Below, piece by piece: positions 1 through 9,095 of a stretch of DNA of 64,000 nt. The notes below the pieces were generated by a model. It saw only the letters and a list, made by a program, of their open reading frames with translations, was not told the origin of the DNA and did not search any database. The DNA comes from Komagataeibacter rhaeticus (lineage in GTDB: Bacteria > Pseudomonadota > Alphaproteobacteria > Acetobacterales > Acetobacteraceae): contig NZ_NKTZ01000003.1 of NCBI RefSeq assembly GCF_003207855.1, forward strand, positions 186,001 to 250,000, given 5' to 3'. Every line of letters starts with the position of its first letter. Position 1 is the first letter of the stretch. Position numbers and translations under genes: made by a program.

Positions 1-291
1 GGCAAGGTAGTCGGGCGCATCATCACGGATAATGGCGGGATCTTCCATGCCGGTTACCCGTCGGGTCGGAATCAGCAGGTACTGGGTGGCACCCTCCCGA
101 TCCTTCAGCACGGCATAGCCCGCGTGGGGGTCCGTCTCCTCACACGGTATGCCCGCATGGGCCGCACCGGGTGGTACGTCACAGCGTTCATGCACGATAT
201 GCCACAGCACATCCGGGTCCGCATGGGCCGGGACACTGCCCGCCACGATATGGGCCAGTACAAGTCCGGCCACTACTCCCATCCGTTTCAT
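1..291 (-). CDS. cdh: CDP-diacylglycerol diphosphatase, N-terminal part (runs off the left edge)
   Basis: This is the first 97 codons of a minus-strand gene cut by the window edge. The ATG at 291 follows a GGAGAG ribosome site. A signal peptide (MKRMGVVAGLVLAHIVAGS) ending near PAHA-D is followed by LWHIVHERC, a second cysteine in IPCEE, then GYAVLKDREGATQYLLIPT and RRVTG.EDP. This order matches the start of E. coli Cdh, which hydrolyses CDP-diacylglycerol to phosphatidate and CMP. The catalytic HIT-like part lies outside the window. The peptide transporter lies upstream on the same strand with a gap of about 95 bases. Confidence 0.8.
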   Translation of the reverse strand, partial: MKRMGVVAGLVLAHIVAGSVPAHADPDVLWHIVHERCDVPPGAAHAGIPCEETDPHAGYAVLKDREGATQYLLIPTRRVTGMEDPAIIRDDAPDYLA

Positions 292-385
292 CCGCTCTCC
301 CACCACCAGCGCGCCTGCCATGATGGGCATACCGTAACGAAAAAAACCAGCCCCGGCGCGGCAGGACACCCGCGCCTGCCGCGGG

Positions 386-1909
386 CTAGGGCCTCCGTGC
401 CCCGATGCTGGCCCCCTCCCATCGTCTGACCACGGGCAGCAGCAGGGCGAACACCACCGTAGCCGCCCCCGCCATGAAGGCGAGGGTGCGGAACAGGCCG
501 CCATAGATCATCAGCGTGCGTGCGGCATCCAGCCCGGATGCATTGTCCACCGCCGCCATGTTGGCGACAATACTGCCGACATACATGGCAAAGCCGATCA
601 GCACATAATAACATCCCGCCATGAAGGCACTGATGCGCGCGGGCACGTAGCGCGCGATGGCCGCAAGCCCAAGGCTGTTGATCATGAGTTCGCCTATGGA
701 AAGCGGGCCATAGCCAAACAGCATCACCCATGGCGAGACATAGGCCGAAGGCGACAGCACGGTACTGAGCCACCACGCCAGGAACGAAAGCGTGACACAG
801 AAAAAGCCGATGACGAATTTGCCCGCGATGCTGATGTCCGCCCTGCGCCGCCCCAGCCAGTTATAGGCCGTGATCAGCAATGGCGTGCCCAGCATGATCC
901 ATAGCGGGTTGAACGCCTGGAACTGCCCGGCCGACATGGAAAAAAGACGCACGCCCAGCAGTGTGAAATCCTTGCCCACGTTGCGCAGCGCAAACAGGGT
1001 AAGGGACGTTACCATCTGCTGGTAGAACACGAAATACAGCGCCACCTGAAAGGTAAGCAGATACATGATCCGCAACCCCGGCCGTTCATGCGCCGCCGCC
1101 CGTGCGTACACCGTCATCCACACAAGGATGATCACCATGCCGGATGCGACCACCAGCACCCCCTGAATGGAAGTGGACGCAAAGACCCGCGCCATCAGCG
1201 CGATCACCACCCCGGCCCCGCCCGCAACCAGCAGGCCATGCCGCCATGGCAGCGGCCGGAAATCAGGCGCGGTACCGATGGCCTCCAGCCGACGCTGGCG
1301 GATGAAATAGCCCCCTACCCCCAGCAGCAGCCCTGCGCCGCAGAACATGAAGGCCGCCGCCCAGCCAAAATACTGCTGCATGAGCGGGACAAGGAAAAGC
1401 GAGAAGGTGGAGCCGATATTGACCGACATGTAATATATCGTGAAAGCAACATCCAGCTTCTGGTCCTGCCCGCGATAGATGATGTTCACCATATTGCATG
1501 AATTGGGCTTGAACAGGCCATTGCCGACCGCAATCACGGCCATGCTGACGAACAGCGCGCGGGCGGTACCACTCAGCGCGCCAAGCAGCAGGTAGCCCGT
1601 CGCCAGCACGATACCGCCCACCACCATCGTCCGCCGTGAACCCAGGACCCGGTCACCCAGCCAGCCGCCCACAACCGGGGCGGCATAGGTCATGGCGGCA
1701 AAACTGCCCCACAGCATGTTGGCCTGCGCATCCCGCATGCCCAGTTTCTGGATCATGTACAGCAGCAGGATGGCCTGCATGCCGTAAAAACCGAATCGCT
1801 CCCATATCTCTATCGCCAGCACGACATGGAAGGCGGGCGCCCGGGATTGCGGGCGCGGACCGGACGTGGGGGATGGCGCCACGCCCGTTTCACTGATCTG
1901 CCCAGCCAT
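386..1909 (-). CDS. POT (PTR2) family proton-coupled oligopeptide transporter
   Basis: Polytopic inner-membrane carrier of about 507 residues expected to import di- and tripeptides with protons. The first helix carries the POT proton-coupling motif (EIWERFGFYG, about residue 34), and the helix 2-3 loop has GGWLGDR.LGSRR (about 81-93). Length and hydrophobicity fit the family (about 500 residues, 12-14 helices). An in-frame ATG at 1939 lies inside the upstream hydrolase gene. I chose 1909, which lies 8 bases after that gene's stop and has a weak GAG site; the choice is uncertain. The tight linkage suggests co-transcription with the ester hydrolase, and uptake of the hydrolase's products is an inference. 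Confidence 0.88.
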   Translation of the reverse strand: MAGQISETGVAPSPTSGPRPQSRAPAFHVVLAIEIWERFGFYGMQAILLLYMIQKLGMRDAQANMLWGSFAAMTYAAPVVGGWLGDRVLGSRRTMVVGGIVLATGYLLLGALSGTARALFVSMAVIAVGNGLFKPNSCNMVNIIYRGQDQKLDVAFTIYYMSVNIGSTFSLFLVPLMQQYFGWAAAFMFCGAGLLLGVGGYFIRQRRLEAIGTAPDFRPLPWRHGLLVAGGAGVVIALMARVFASTSIQGVLVVASGMVIILVWMTVYARAAAHERPGLRIMYLLTFQVALYFVFYQQMVTSLTLFALRNVGKDFTLLGVRLFSMSAGQFQAFNPLWIMLGTPLLITAYNWLGRRRADISIAGKFVIGFFCVTLSFLAWWLSTVLSPSAYVSPWVMLFGYGPLSIGELMINSLGLAAIARYVPARISAFMAGCYYVLIGFAMYVGSIVANMAAVDNASGLDAARTLMIYGGLFRTLAFMAGAATVVFALLLPVVRRWEGASIGARRP

Positions 1910-1917
1910 CTCCGCGC

Positions 1918-3891
1918 TCAGGGTACCACCGGCAGCCATACGGCACTGGAATGGGCGGGATCACGATAGATGCTCTGGGTAGCCGTGATAAAATCCGCCT
2001 TGTCGGCCTTCAGGATATTGGGCACGAATTTCTGCGGGTTACGGTCATAAAGCGGGAACTGGCTGGACTGAATCTGGACCATGATCCGGTGCCCCGGTTC
2101 AAACACATGGTTCACGGCGGGCAGCGTGAAGCGGTACTGCGTGATCTCGCCCGGGGTCACGGCGGTGGGCCTGTCAAAGCCCTGCCGGTAGCGGCCACGG
2201 AAAATATCCATGGAAACCGCCAGTTCATACCCCCCCATTTCGGGGCGGTCGGCGGTGGTGGGGGGATTGACGTCAATCACCTTGACCACCCAGTCCGCGT
2301 CCGACCCGGTGGTGGCGGCATACAGGTCGGCCACCGGCACGCCACTTACCCTTACCGGGGCCGTCAGCACCGGGGTTTCATAGGTCAGCACATCGGGGCG
2401 GCTTTCGGTAAAGCGCTGGTCCTGCACCAGCCATGTCTTCCACCGGTCTGAATCGGTGGGAAAGGCGAACGGACGCGGCAGGAAGGGAACCGGATGCGCC
2501 GGGTCGGATATATACTGGTCCATGCCCTGACCGCCCTGCGTGGACTGGACTGGCCTGCTGGTGGACAGCCCCTGCCCCGCCTGCATGAAGAAGGGCTGCA
2601 GCGGATGGGTGCAGTGCGCCTCGCACGCCTTGGGCCAGTGATCGATATAATCCCAGTGGTTTTCACCCGTATTGTAGATGATGGCCTGCGGCAGGTGGAC
2701 GGGGGCCGCACCGGGGCGCAGGTACTGGTCAAAGAACGGGCGCAGCACGTCATGGCGGAACTGAGATGCGGTATCACCATTCCACTGCAATGGCCCCAGT
2801 GAGGACCCGTTATAGTTTACCTGGCTATGCCGCCACGGCCCCATGACCAGCACGTTGGGCACGGCGGGCTTTGCCGCCTGCAATGCCTGCCATGAATGGA
2901 TGGCGCCCCACATGTCCTCCTGATCCCACAGGCCCTGTTCCCACAGCATGGGCACGGTGGCCTTGCGCTGGGCCAGCAGGTGATCAAGCGCCTGCTGCTG
3001 CCAGAAGGCATCATAGGCCGGATGCGCCAGCATGCGCTGCCACCACGGGAACTGGTCCAGCCCCGCATCATGCGCGAACCGGGCCGCCGAGCCTGCGTTG
3101 AGGAAATTGGTATAGTCGTCATGATCGACACGCGGGATGGTGCTGCCCTCCCCGCGCACGGTCATCTGGGCGGTAAAGTAGTCCAGCCCCGCCTGACGGA
3201 ACGCACCGTAATGGTACCAGTCATCCCCCATCCAGCCATCCACCATGGGGCTTTCGGGGGCCACAACCTTCAGCGCGGGATGCGGGTCAAGCAGCGCCAT
3301 GACGACCGTGAATCCTTCATAGGACGAACCCAGCATGCCCACGCGCCCGTTGCCCTGCGGTACGTTATGGACCAGCCATTCAATCGTGTCCCACGCATCG
3401 GTCGTCTCATCCGTCTTTGTCGGGTTGAGCGGGCCACGCGGCGGACGGGTCATGACATAATCACCTTCCGACCCGTATTTGCCGCGGATATCCTGGAATA
3501 TGCGGATATAACCCGCTTCGACAAACGCATCATCGCCCTGTGGCAGGATGGAGCGGATGTCCGGCGCATCGGGAATGCGGTTGGCGCGCTGCGAGGCATG
3601 GTAGGGCGTGCGTGTCAGCAGCATGGGCGCATTGGCCGCATCCTTCGGGATGACAATGACCGTATGCAGTTTCACGCCATCACGCATCGGAATCATCACG
3701 TCACGCTTGATGTAGTTGCGCGCCGCGGTGGGAAAGGTGACATGGGCCGGAATATCGGACCCGGTCTGCACATCCTGCGATGCGCCATCCGCACTGCCTG
3801 CCGGGTCCTGCGCCGCCAGCGCTCCGGATGAAAGACAGGCCACCATCATCATTGCAACGGACGGCAGGCGCCGCCAGGAAAACCGTTTCAC
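1918..3891 (-). CDS. aehA: Secreted alpha-amino acid ester hydrolase (CocE/NonD, S15-like)
   Basis: Serine hydrolase that cleaves esters (and in relatives beta-lactam amides) bearing an alpha-amino group. A GTG start at 3891 gives MKRFSWRRLPSV followed by a hydrophobic signal peptide ending near GALA; a GGAG lies 10 bases upstream, and a TTG at 3909 is the alternative. The nucleophile motif GSSYEGF lies near residue 190, with the family Tyr after the Ser. Next come PESPMVDGWMGDDW (acidic cluster region) and a late GPWRHS histidine, then the C-terminal jelly-roll part. Length (about 657) is close to the roughly 667-residue Acetobacter enzyme, and long stretches look the same as I remember that protein. 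It probably acts in the periplasm. Its 3' end adjoins or overlaps the POT gene. Confidence 0.88.
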   Translation of the reverse strand: MKRFSWRRLPSVAMMMVACLSSGALAAQDPAGSADGASQDVQTGSDIPAHVTFPTAARNYIKRDVMIPMRDGVKLHTVIVIPKDAANAPMLLTRTPYHASQRANRIPDAPDIRSILPQGDDAFVEAGYIRIFQDIRGKYGSEGDYVMTRPPRGPLNPTKTDETTDAWDTIEWLVHNVPQGNGRVGMLGSSYEGFTVVMALLDPHPALKVVAPESPMVDGWMGDDWYHYGAFRQAGLDYFTAQMTVRGEGSTIPRVDHDDYTNFLNAGSAARFAHDAGLDQFPWWQRMLAHPAYDAFWQQQALDHLLAQRKATVPMLWEQGLWDQEDMWGAIHSWQALQAAKPAVPNVLVMGPWRHSQVNYNGSSLGPLQWNGDTASQFRHDVLRPFFDQYLRPGAAPVHLPQAIIYNTGENHWDYIDHWPKACEAHCTHPLQPFFMQAGQGLSTSRPVQSTQGGQGMDQYISDPAHPVPFLPRPFAFPTDSDRWKTWLVQDQRFTESRPDVLTYETPVLTAPVRVSGVPVADLYAATTGSDADWVVKVIDVNPPTTADRPEMGGYELAVSMDIFRGRYRQGFDRPTAVTPGEITQYRFTLPAVNHVFEPGHRIMVQIQSSQFPLYDRNPQKFVPNILKADKADFITATQSIYRDPAHSSAVWLPVVP

Positions 3892-4773
3892 TTCAGTATC
3901 ACTCCGCAATTACCGACAGGGTATTATTTATGTTGCTGCCGATCATACATATTCCCCCCCTGTTCCCAAGCACGGCAAATGCAAAAAAACGTACGCGCAG
4001 ATCCGTATCCGCCCGGCGCGGTGGTCGGGCATGAACCGCCCCCGGGCGCCGAAACCCCGGGTTTGCAAGCCATAGCGTAACGTTTCCGCCCGTATTCAGA
4101 GGCATGAAGGTTCCGCCCATGCCAAACTTCACATAATTAAAAATAAAACCTGTTCCCCGCCCCAGTAATGGACGCGGCCGCCATATGGCGGAATGGAAGG
4201 ACGAACAGGGGGCAGGCCACCGGCACGGATACGACGAAACCCGGAATGAACCTGCGCGACCGGCCCGTCCGGCCTGTGACAATAGGGCCACATGTCACGC
4301 TCTGGCACAGAAATGCGGCCTGCATGCCGTGTTGTGGTCGGGATTCCGCGCATTGCATTTTTTTTATGTCATCCGACCACGCACCCGTACGGATATATTG
4401 TAATTACAAATGGCGCGAACTGTTTATTCCTGCGCGTATCCTTTGCGCTGTTAGATTTATATTTCGTCAAGATCAGCCGCAAAGATATAATATTAAATTC
4501 ATAAATGGATGTTTTGTAATATACCAAAAGGCTTCCAATTGGCGGATTTCCGCTACGCGGCATGAACGCGCCGCACAGTTTGGAATGCATAAAAGTAAGG
4601 TTTTAAATAATATGTACCAAATGTTGCATTTTGACCACATCAGACATCGACGTGTGGTACATTTTCTTTTCGGCGTTGAATATTTCCCCTTCTGATACTG
4701 TAATGAAACCCAATGGAAGGCACATTGCAGTGGTCAATAATCAGGCAGATACGACCACGAGGGAGAGAGAAAG
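3892..4773. other. Long intergenic leader region, no supported gene
   Basis: About 880 bases between the divergent hydrolase and the leader ORF of the TonB receptor. The first half is GC-rich; about 4370-4700 turns AT-rich, as expected for promoter DNA. A perfect 12-base palindrome TTGTAATTACAA lies at 4398-4409 and could bind a regulator. No good Fur box was seen. Open frames here have no recognisable protein character. Confidence 0.5.
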
Positions 4774-4893
4774 ATGAACAGCGCGTTTATATTTTTCCAT
4801 TCCGCGCAGTGTGCATATCAACAATATGACAGCATGGACAATAATGTGCCTACACGTTCCATGAAGTCAGGTGCGATTGGGAAGTTCCTCTGA
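4774..4893 (+). CDS. 39-codon leader ORF translationally coupled to the TonB receptor
   Basis: A short ORF starts at an ATG directly behind a strong purine-rich ribosome site (GGGAGAGAGAAAG). It encodes 39 residues beginning MNSAFIFFHSAQ and ending AIGKFL. Its TGA (4891-4893) shares its last base with the receptor ATG at 4893, giving TGATG, the usual arrangement for translational coupling. The receptor's own upstream GGGAAG site is weaker. I do not recognise the peptide. It may be a true leader peptide or simply a ribosome-loading device. The evidence is the site and overlap only, without conservation data. Confidence 0.5.
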   Translation: MNSAFIFFHSAQCAYQQYDSMDNNVPTRSMKSGAIGKFL

Positions 4894-7364
4894 TGCCAAA
4901 TATACTACGACGGCAAAGACGACAGCTGGCTCGACGCCCCCTGCTGGCCGGGTCCGCCTTTATGTGGCTCCTGTCCGTCGGGCCTGCCGCGATCGCGGCT
5001 GCACAGACGGGTGATGCCACGCCCGCACCTGCGGCGCACCGCGCCCGTGCGGGCAATACCGCTGCCAGCCATGCCCGCGCCGCCACCCGGGCGCAGGCCC
5101 ACCGGGATACCGGGCCGGTTGCCGCATCGGCAACACCCGAAAGCCTGAAGGTCAGTGTGGGCCGCGTACACACCCATAACGCCGTGCAGGCGGTCACCCG
5201 CGAGCAGATGGATCATTTCGTGGAGGGCACAAGCCCGAACCAGATCCTGGCGCTGACCACACCGGGGGCCAACTTTGCATCCGATGATGCATTTGGTCTG
5301 GATACGGTGGCGAACACACTGTACGTACGCGGCTTCAACCAGTCCCAGCTTGGTGCGACACTGGATGGCATCCCCATGGGCGGGCAGGGTTTCCATAACT
5401 GGAACGGCCTGAGTGTCGACCAGATGGAAATCCAGGAAAACGTGTCCGGCATGACCATGTCCCAGGGGGCTGGCGCGCTGGATACGCCATCGGCCCAGAC
5501 GCTGGGTGGCGCGCTGACCTATACCTCCTCCGACCCCAAGGACAAGGCGGGCGGGCGCATTGGCCAGACCTTCGGCAGCTACAACGCCTTCCGCACCTTT
5601 GCGCGCGTGGATAGCGGCGTGCTGAATTCGACCGGCACCAAGTTCTACGCCTCCTTCGCCCGCACGGATCAGGATCTGTGGAAGGGTTATGGCGACCAGC
5701 AGGAACTGCAGGCCAATTTCAAGCTGGTACAGCCGGTTGGTGACCGCGGCAAGATTACCGCGATTTTCGACTATTCGGATTTTGCCCAGTACAACTATAT
5801 GGGCCTGACCAAGAACATGTGGGAAAAGATGGGGCGTGATACCACGTACCTCAAGCCCAACTATGCCCTTGCAAAGGAATATGCCTATTATGCCCAGAAT
5901 GGTGGCGTGCCCTCCAACCTGCAGGGCATCCTGAGCAATGACGAGATTGGTGACTACGCCTATGACGGCACGCAGTCACAGCGCAACTACCTGTCCGCCA
6001 TTACGGGTGAGTTCGAGCTGTTCCATAACGTGACCTCCAAGACGGTTGGCTACGCGCATGTCTCCAACGGTGACTATAACGGCACCAATCCCTTCCTGAT
6101 CTCGCCCACCAGCGGCGTTGACATGGCGCTTGAATCCGGCCACCCCGATGTGCGCCGTATCGGCTTTACCCAGAGCTTCAACATCAAGGTGCATGACAAC
6201 GACATCCAGACCGGCATCTGGTACGAAAACGATTCCTTCAACTATCCCATGCGCATGTATGAAGATGGCGTGGATGCGGCGCATCCCTCTCTGGGGGCCT
6301 TCAAGTCATCGGAAGCCGCCACGTGGTTCTCGGATTCATTCAACACCAATACATTCCAGTTCTTCCTGCAAGATACGTATCACATCATTCCGGGCATGAC
6401 GGTCAGTGCCGGGTTCCGTTCGCTGCTGCAGGATACGCATGGCGGCACGAAGGTCGATAACACCGCGCTCTATTCCAACTGGGGCACGTATTACAGCCAT
6501 CCCGCATCGGGCAGCATGACGGCGGCCAATGCCTTCCTGCCGCACTTCAATTTCGATTACCACTTCAGGGACCACCATGAAGTGTATTTCGACATTGCCG
6601 AAAACATGCGGGCCTATGATTACGGGCAGCAGAGCAGTTCGGGCACCATCTGGGGCGGGCTTGGCTCCTCCGCCGTTTCCGCGCAGTCGGTGTTCAATGC
6701 CAACAAGAACAGCCTGAAGCCGGAACGGACCTGGAACTATGTCGTGGGGTATCGCTACAATTCCCACCTGTTTACCGGCAGTGTCGATTTCTATCACACC
6801 GACTACTACAACCGTATTGCAACCGTGACGGAAGGCTCGACCGGCGCGACGTTTGGTGCCGTGGCGAATGTCGGGCGTGAAACCATGAATGGCGCCGATG
6901 TCATGGGCGCGATCCGTCCGGTCAAAGGGCTGGAAATTTCCAGCAGCTTCAGCTGGAACAATGCCGTCTACGAAGGCAGCATTTCCGATGGTGGCACGAA
7001 CATCAGCCTGAAGGGCAAGCATCAGGTCTACTACCCCAAGTTCATGTACAAGGCGAACCTGACCTACAACTGGCGCCGGGCCATGTTCAACTTCAACGTG
7101 ACCTATACCAGCCGCCGGGCCATGACCTATACCAATGACGAGTACATCCCCGCGTACTGGACCTCCAACCTCAACGGCAGCTACAACTTCGGCAAGGTCG
7201 GATTTGCCCAGAACATCAAGGCGACGTTCGGCATTACCAACCTGTTCAACAAGAACTATATCGGTGGCGTCTATGGCGCGGCCAGCGTAAGCGGTGATGA
7301 CAACGCCAACCTGTTCGTGGCTGCGCCGCGTGAGTTCTTCGGCTCGGTTTCCGCGCAGTTCTAA
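4893..7364 (+). CDS. TonB-dependent outer-membrane receptor
   Basis: Outer-membrane beta-barrel receptor of 823 residues that would import a bulky ligand using TonB energy. A long arginine-rich signal peptide (about 1-37) is followed by a low-complexity Ala/Arg/Thr linker. The plug domain (about 90-215) contains LYVRGFNQSQ, TLDGIPMGGQ and the GALTYTSSDP end. A barrel of alternating aromatic strands follows, with the terminal phenylalanine (SVSAQF) used for assembly. Many Tyr/Asn-rich strands and a C-terminal FGITNLFNKNY are typical. The ligand cannot be told from sequence, and no Fur box was found upstream. It is preceded by the coupled leader ORF and followed by a repeat hairpin and a strong terminator. 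Confidence 0.93.
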   Translation: MPNILRRQRRQLARRPLLAGSAFMWLLSVGPAAIAAAQTGDATPAPAAHRARAGNTAASHARAATRAQAHRDTGPVAASATPESLKVSVGRVHTHNAVQAVTREQMDHFVEGTSPNQILALTTPGANFASDDAFGLDTVANTLYVRGFNQSQLGATLDGIPMGGQGFHNWNGLSVDQMEIQENVSGMTMSQGAGALDTPSAQTLGGALTYTSSDPKDKAGGRIGQTFGSYNAFRTFARVDSGVLNSTGTKFYASFARTDQDLWKGYGDQQELQANFKLVQPVGDRGKITAIFDYSDFAQYNYMGLTKNMWEKMGRDTTYLKPNYALAKEYAYYAQNGGVPSNLQGILSNDEIGDYAYDGTQSQRNYLSAITGEFELFHNVTSKTVGYAHVSNGDYNGTNPFLISPTSGVDMALESGHPDVRRIGFTQSFNIKVHDNDIQTGIWYENDSFNYPMRMYEDGVDAAHPSLGAFKSSEAATWFSDSFNTNTFQFFLQDTYHIIPGMTVSAGFRSLLQDTHGGTKVDNTALYSNWGTYYSHPASGSMTAANAFLPHFNFDYHFRDHHEVYFDIAENMRAYDYGQQSSSGTIWGGLGSSAVSAQSVFNANKNSLKPERTWNYVVGYRYNSHLFTGSVDFYHTDYYNRIATVTEGSTGATFGAVANVGRETMNGADVMGAIRPVKGLEISSSFSWNNAVYEGSISDGGTNISLKGKHQVYYPKFMYKANLTYNWRRAMFNFNVTYTSRRAMTYTNDEYIPAYWTSNLNGSYNFGKVGFAQNIKATFGITNLFNKNYIGGVYGAASVSGDDNANLFVAAPREFFGSVSAQF

Positions 7365-7425
7365 AACCGCTCCGGCGTGACCGGAACATTGGGTAACCGG
7401 CCGCGCTGGCAGAAGGAATAAGAAT

Positions 7426-7500
7426 ATCCGGGCGCCGCCTTTTCTAAAGGCGGCGTTCCCGCAGGCTTCGTAAAACTGGCCCTGCCAGGGAATTCTTTCA
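7426..7500. repeat. Dispersed intergenic hairpin repeat, copy 1
   Basis: GCCGCC (7434-7439), a T/A-rich loop and GGCGGC (7449-7454) form the first stem. It is followed by TTCCC.CAGGCTT, which resembles the second stem of the best copy at 57.2 kb. It lies directly 3' of the TonB receptor gene. Confidence 0.6.
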
Positions 7501-7509
7501 TGATAACAG

Positions 7510-7557
7510 GGGACCGGGGGCGGCGCGTCATGCGGGCGCGCCGCCGGTCCCTTTTTT
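7510..7557 (+). terminator. Rho-independent terminator after the TonB receptor
   Basis: Long GC-rich stem beginning GGGACCGG and closing with CCGGTCCC, with GGCGGCGCG/CGCGCCGCC inside, followed by six T residues (7552-7557). This is the strongest intrinsic terminator in the window. Confidence 0.85.
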
Positions 7558-7593
7558 CATAGATGGATGCAGCTTCGGGTTGTACCGCGCACG

Positions 7594-8874
7594 CTAGCCG
7601 TTCATCAGCGCCAGTCCTTCGGCCACCGATACGAATTCGTTGCCGGTGTCCACCCGTTCCGCCCCGAAGCGCCGGTCAAACAGGTTCCGCACGGCCGGAA
7701 CGAACGACGTGCCGCCTGTCAGGAACACGCGGTCGATGGCGCTGGCGGGCAGGCCGGCCCGTTCCAGCGCCGTTTCCACCGCATCATCGAAACACTCCAG
7801 GTCAGGCGCAATCCAGTCCTCGAATTCCGCACGCGTAATCTCGCGGTGGATATGCACGTCATGATACCTGTAATCCAGCACGGTACTCCCGGCAGAGGAC
7901 AGTTCCCGCTTGGCCGCGCCCACGGCGCGGTACAGCGCCTGGCCCTGCTGGTTATCGATAATGTCCATAAGCGCGTGAAGCTTTTCCGGTTCGGATGCCG
8001 TGCGGGCCACATCGGCAATATCGCGCAGGGTCTGGGGCGTGCGCATCAGTGCCAGCCGGTGCCACCGGCCCAGGCGCGCATACCATTCGGCCGGAACCGG
8101 CAGCGGCTGCCCCCCCATGACACGATAGGTACCATTACGTCCCAGTGCGGGTGCGATGACCTGGTCAATGATGCGGTAGTCAAACTGGTCCCCCGCAATC
8201 CCCACTCCGGCATAGCCTAGCGGCTGCGCCGGGTGCTGCGCGGCGGGATCAAAACGCAGGATGGAGAAATCGCTCGTGCCACCGCCAAAATCACCTACCA
8301 GCACTGTGGCAGGGGCCTGCAGCCGCCGGGCGAAGTGCCAGCCTGCCGCCTCGGGTTCCAGCGCGACATTGATCTGGCCAAACCCCGCGGCCTGAAACCC
8401 CGCACGCAGGCGTGCCTCCCCCAGGGCATCATCCGCCCGGTCGCCCGCAAAATGCACGGGGCGGCCAACCGTTGCCACAACGGTGGCCGGGTCGATGTCG
8501 ATCATGCGCATGAGACAGGCCAGAAAACGGGCGATGAGCATTTCCAGCGTCATGACCTGTCCCAGCAGCCGCGTCTGCCGGAACGATGCCTGCGCCAGGT
8601 AGGACTTCATGGACATGATCAGCCGGCTTTCCGCCGGGTCTTCCAGATAGGCATCGATGGCCGCGGCACCGATGGCTTCCTGCACGGCGGGGCGTTGCTC
8701 CGCGTCATGCCACAGGCACAGGAGCGAGCGGCAGGTTTCCGATACGGCATGATGGGGGAAGGCAAAGCGCGCGGGATGCGGCCTGCCCTGGGCATCAAGC
8801 AGGACCACAACCGTGTTGGTCGTGCCAAAATCCATGCCAAGCCGCACGGTACGGGGGGATGGGGTAGGAGACAT
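7594..8874 (-). CDS. YegD-like Hsp70-family ATPase without a substrate-binding domain
   Basis: Protein of about 426 residues made only of the actin/Hsp70 ATPase fold. The phosphate-1 loop is LGMDFGTTNT near the start, GDFGGGTSDFSI is the phosphate-2 loop, and FLTGGTSFVP near the C-terminus is the adenosine motif. There is no room for the beta-sandwich and lid of DnaK, which places it with E. coli YegD (450 residues). The ATG at 8874 has GGAGG three bases upstream and gives the family-like N-terminus; in-frame ATGs at 8895 and 8925 are alternatives. Its cellular role is unknown. It converges on the TonB receptor. Confidence 0.85.
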   Translation of the reverse strand: MSPTPSPRTVRLGMDFGTTNTVVVLLDAQGRPHPARFAFPHHAVSETCRSLLCLWHDAEQRPAVQEAIGAAAIDAYLEDPAESRLIMSMKSYLAQASFRQTRLLGQVMTLEMLIARFLACLMRMIDIDPATVVATVGRPVHFAGDRADDALGEARLRAGFQAAGFGQINVALEPEAAGWHFARRLQAPATVLVGDFGGGTSDFSILRFDPAAQHPAQPLGYAGVGIAGDQFDYRIIDQVIAPALGRNGTYRVMGGQPLPVPAEWYARLGRWHRLALMRTPQTLRDIADVARTASEPEKLHALMDIIDNQQGQALYRAVGAAKRELSSAGSTVLDYRYHDVHIHREITRAEFEDWIAPDLECFDDAVETALERAGLPASAIDRVFLTGGTSFVPAVRNLFDRRFGAERVDTGNEFVSVAEGLALMNG

Positions 8875-9095
8875 GCGCCTCCATAATCGCGCCATTGCGC
8901 CCTGTCCATCTGCTTTATCGCGCATGCGGCGGAACGCAAAAGGGCACCATAAACAACAGACTTAATTCGCTATTTATAAATATAACTTTTTATATTGATA
9001 TTTTTATTGACCCTGCGGGAAACCACACATAACCTGCCTGTGGGCCAGACCGAGGCCACAGGCATCCATGCCCGCGCAGCCAGGAACGTTTCTGG

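Noticed and set aside
4168-4695. 175-codon plus-strand frame upstream of the TonB receptor
   Set aside because: Crosses a GC-rich to AT-rich border with no domain, poor ribosome site and no protein-like pattern; more likely leader DNA.
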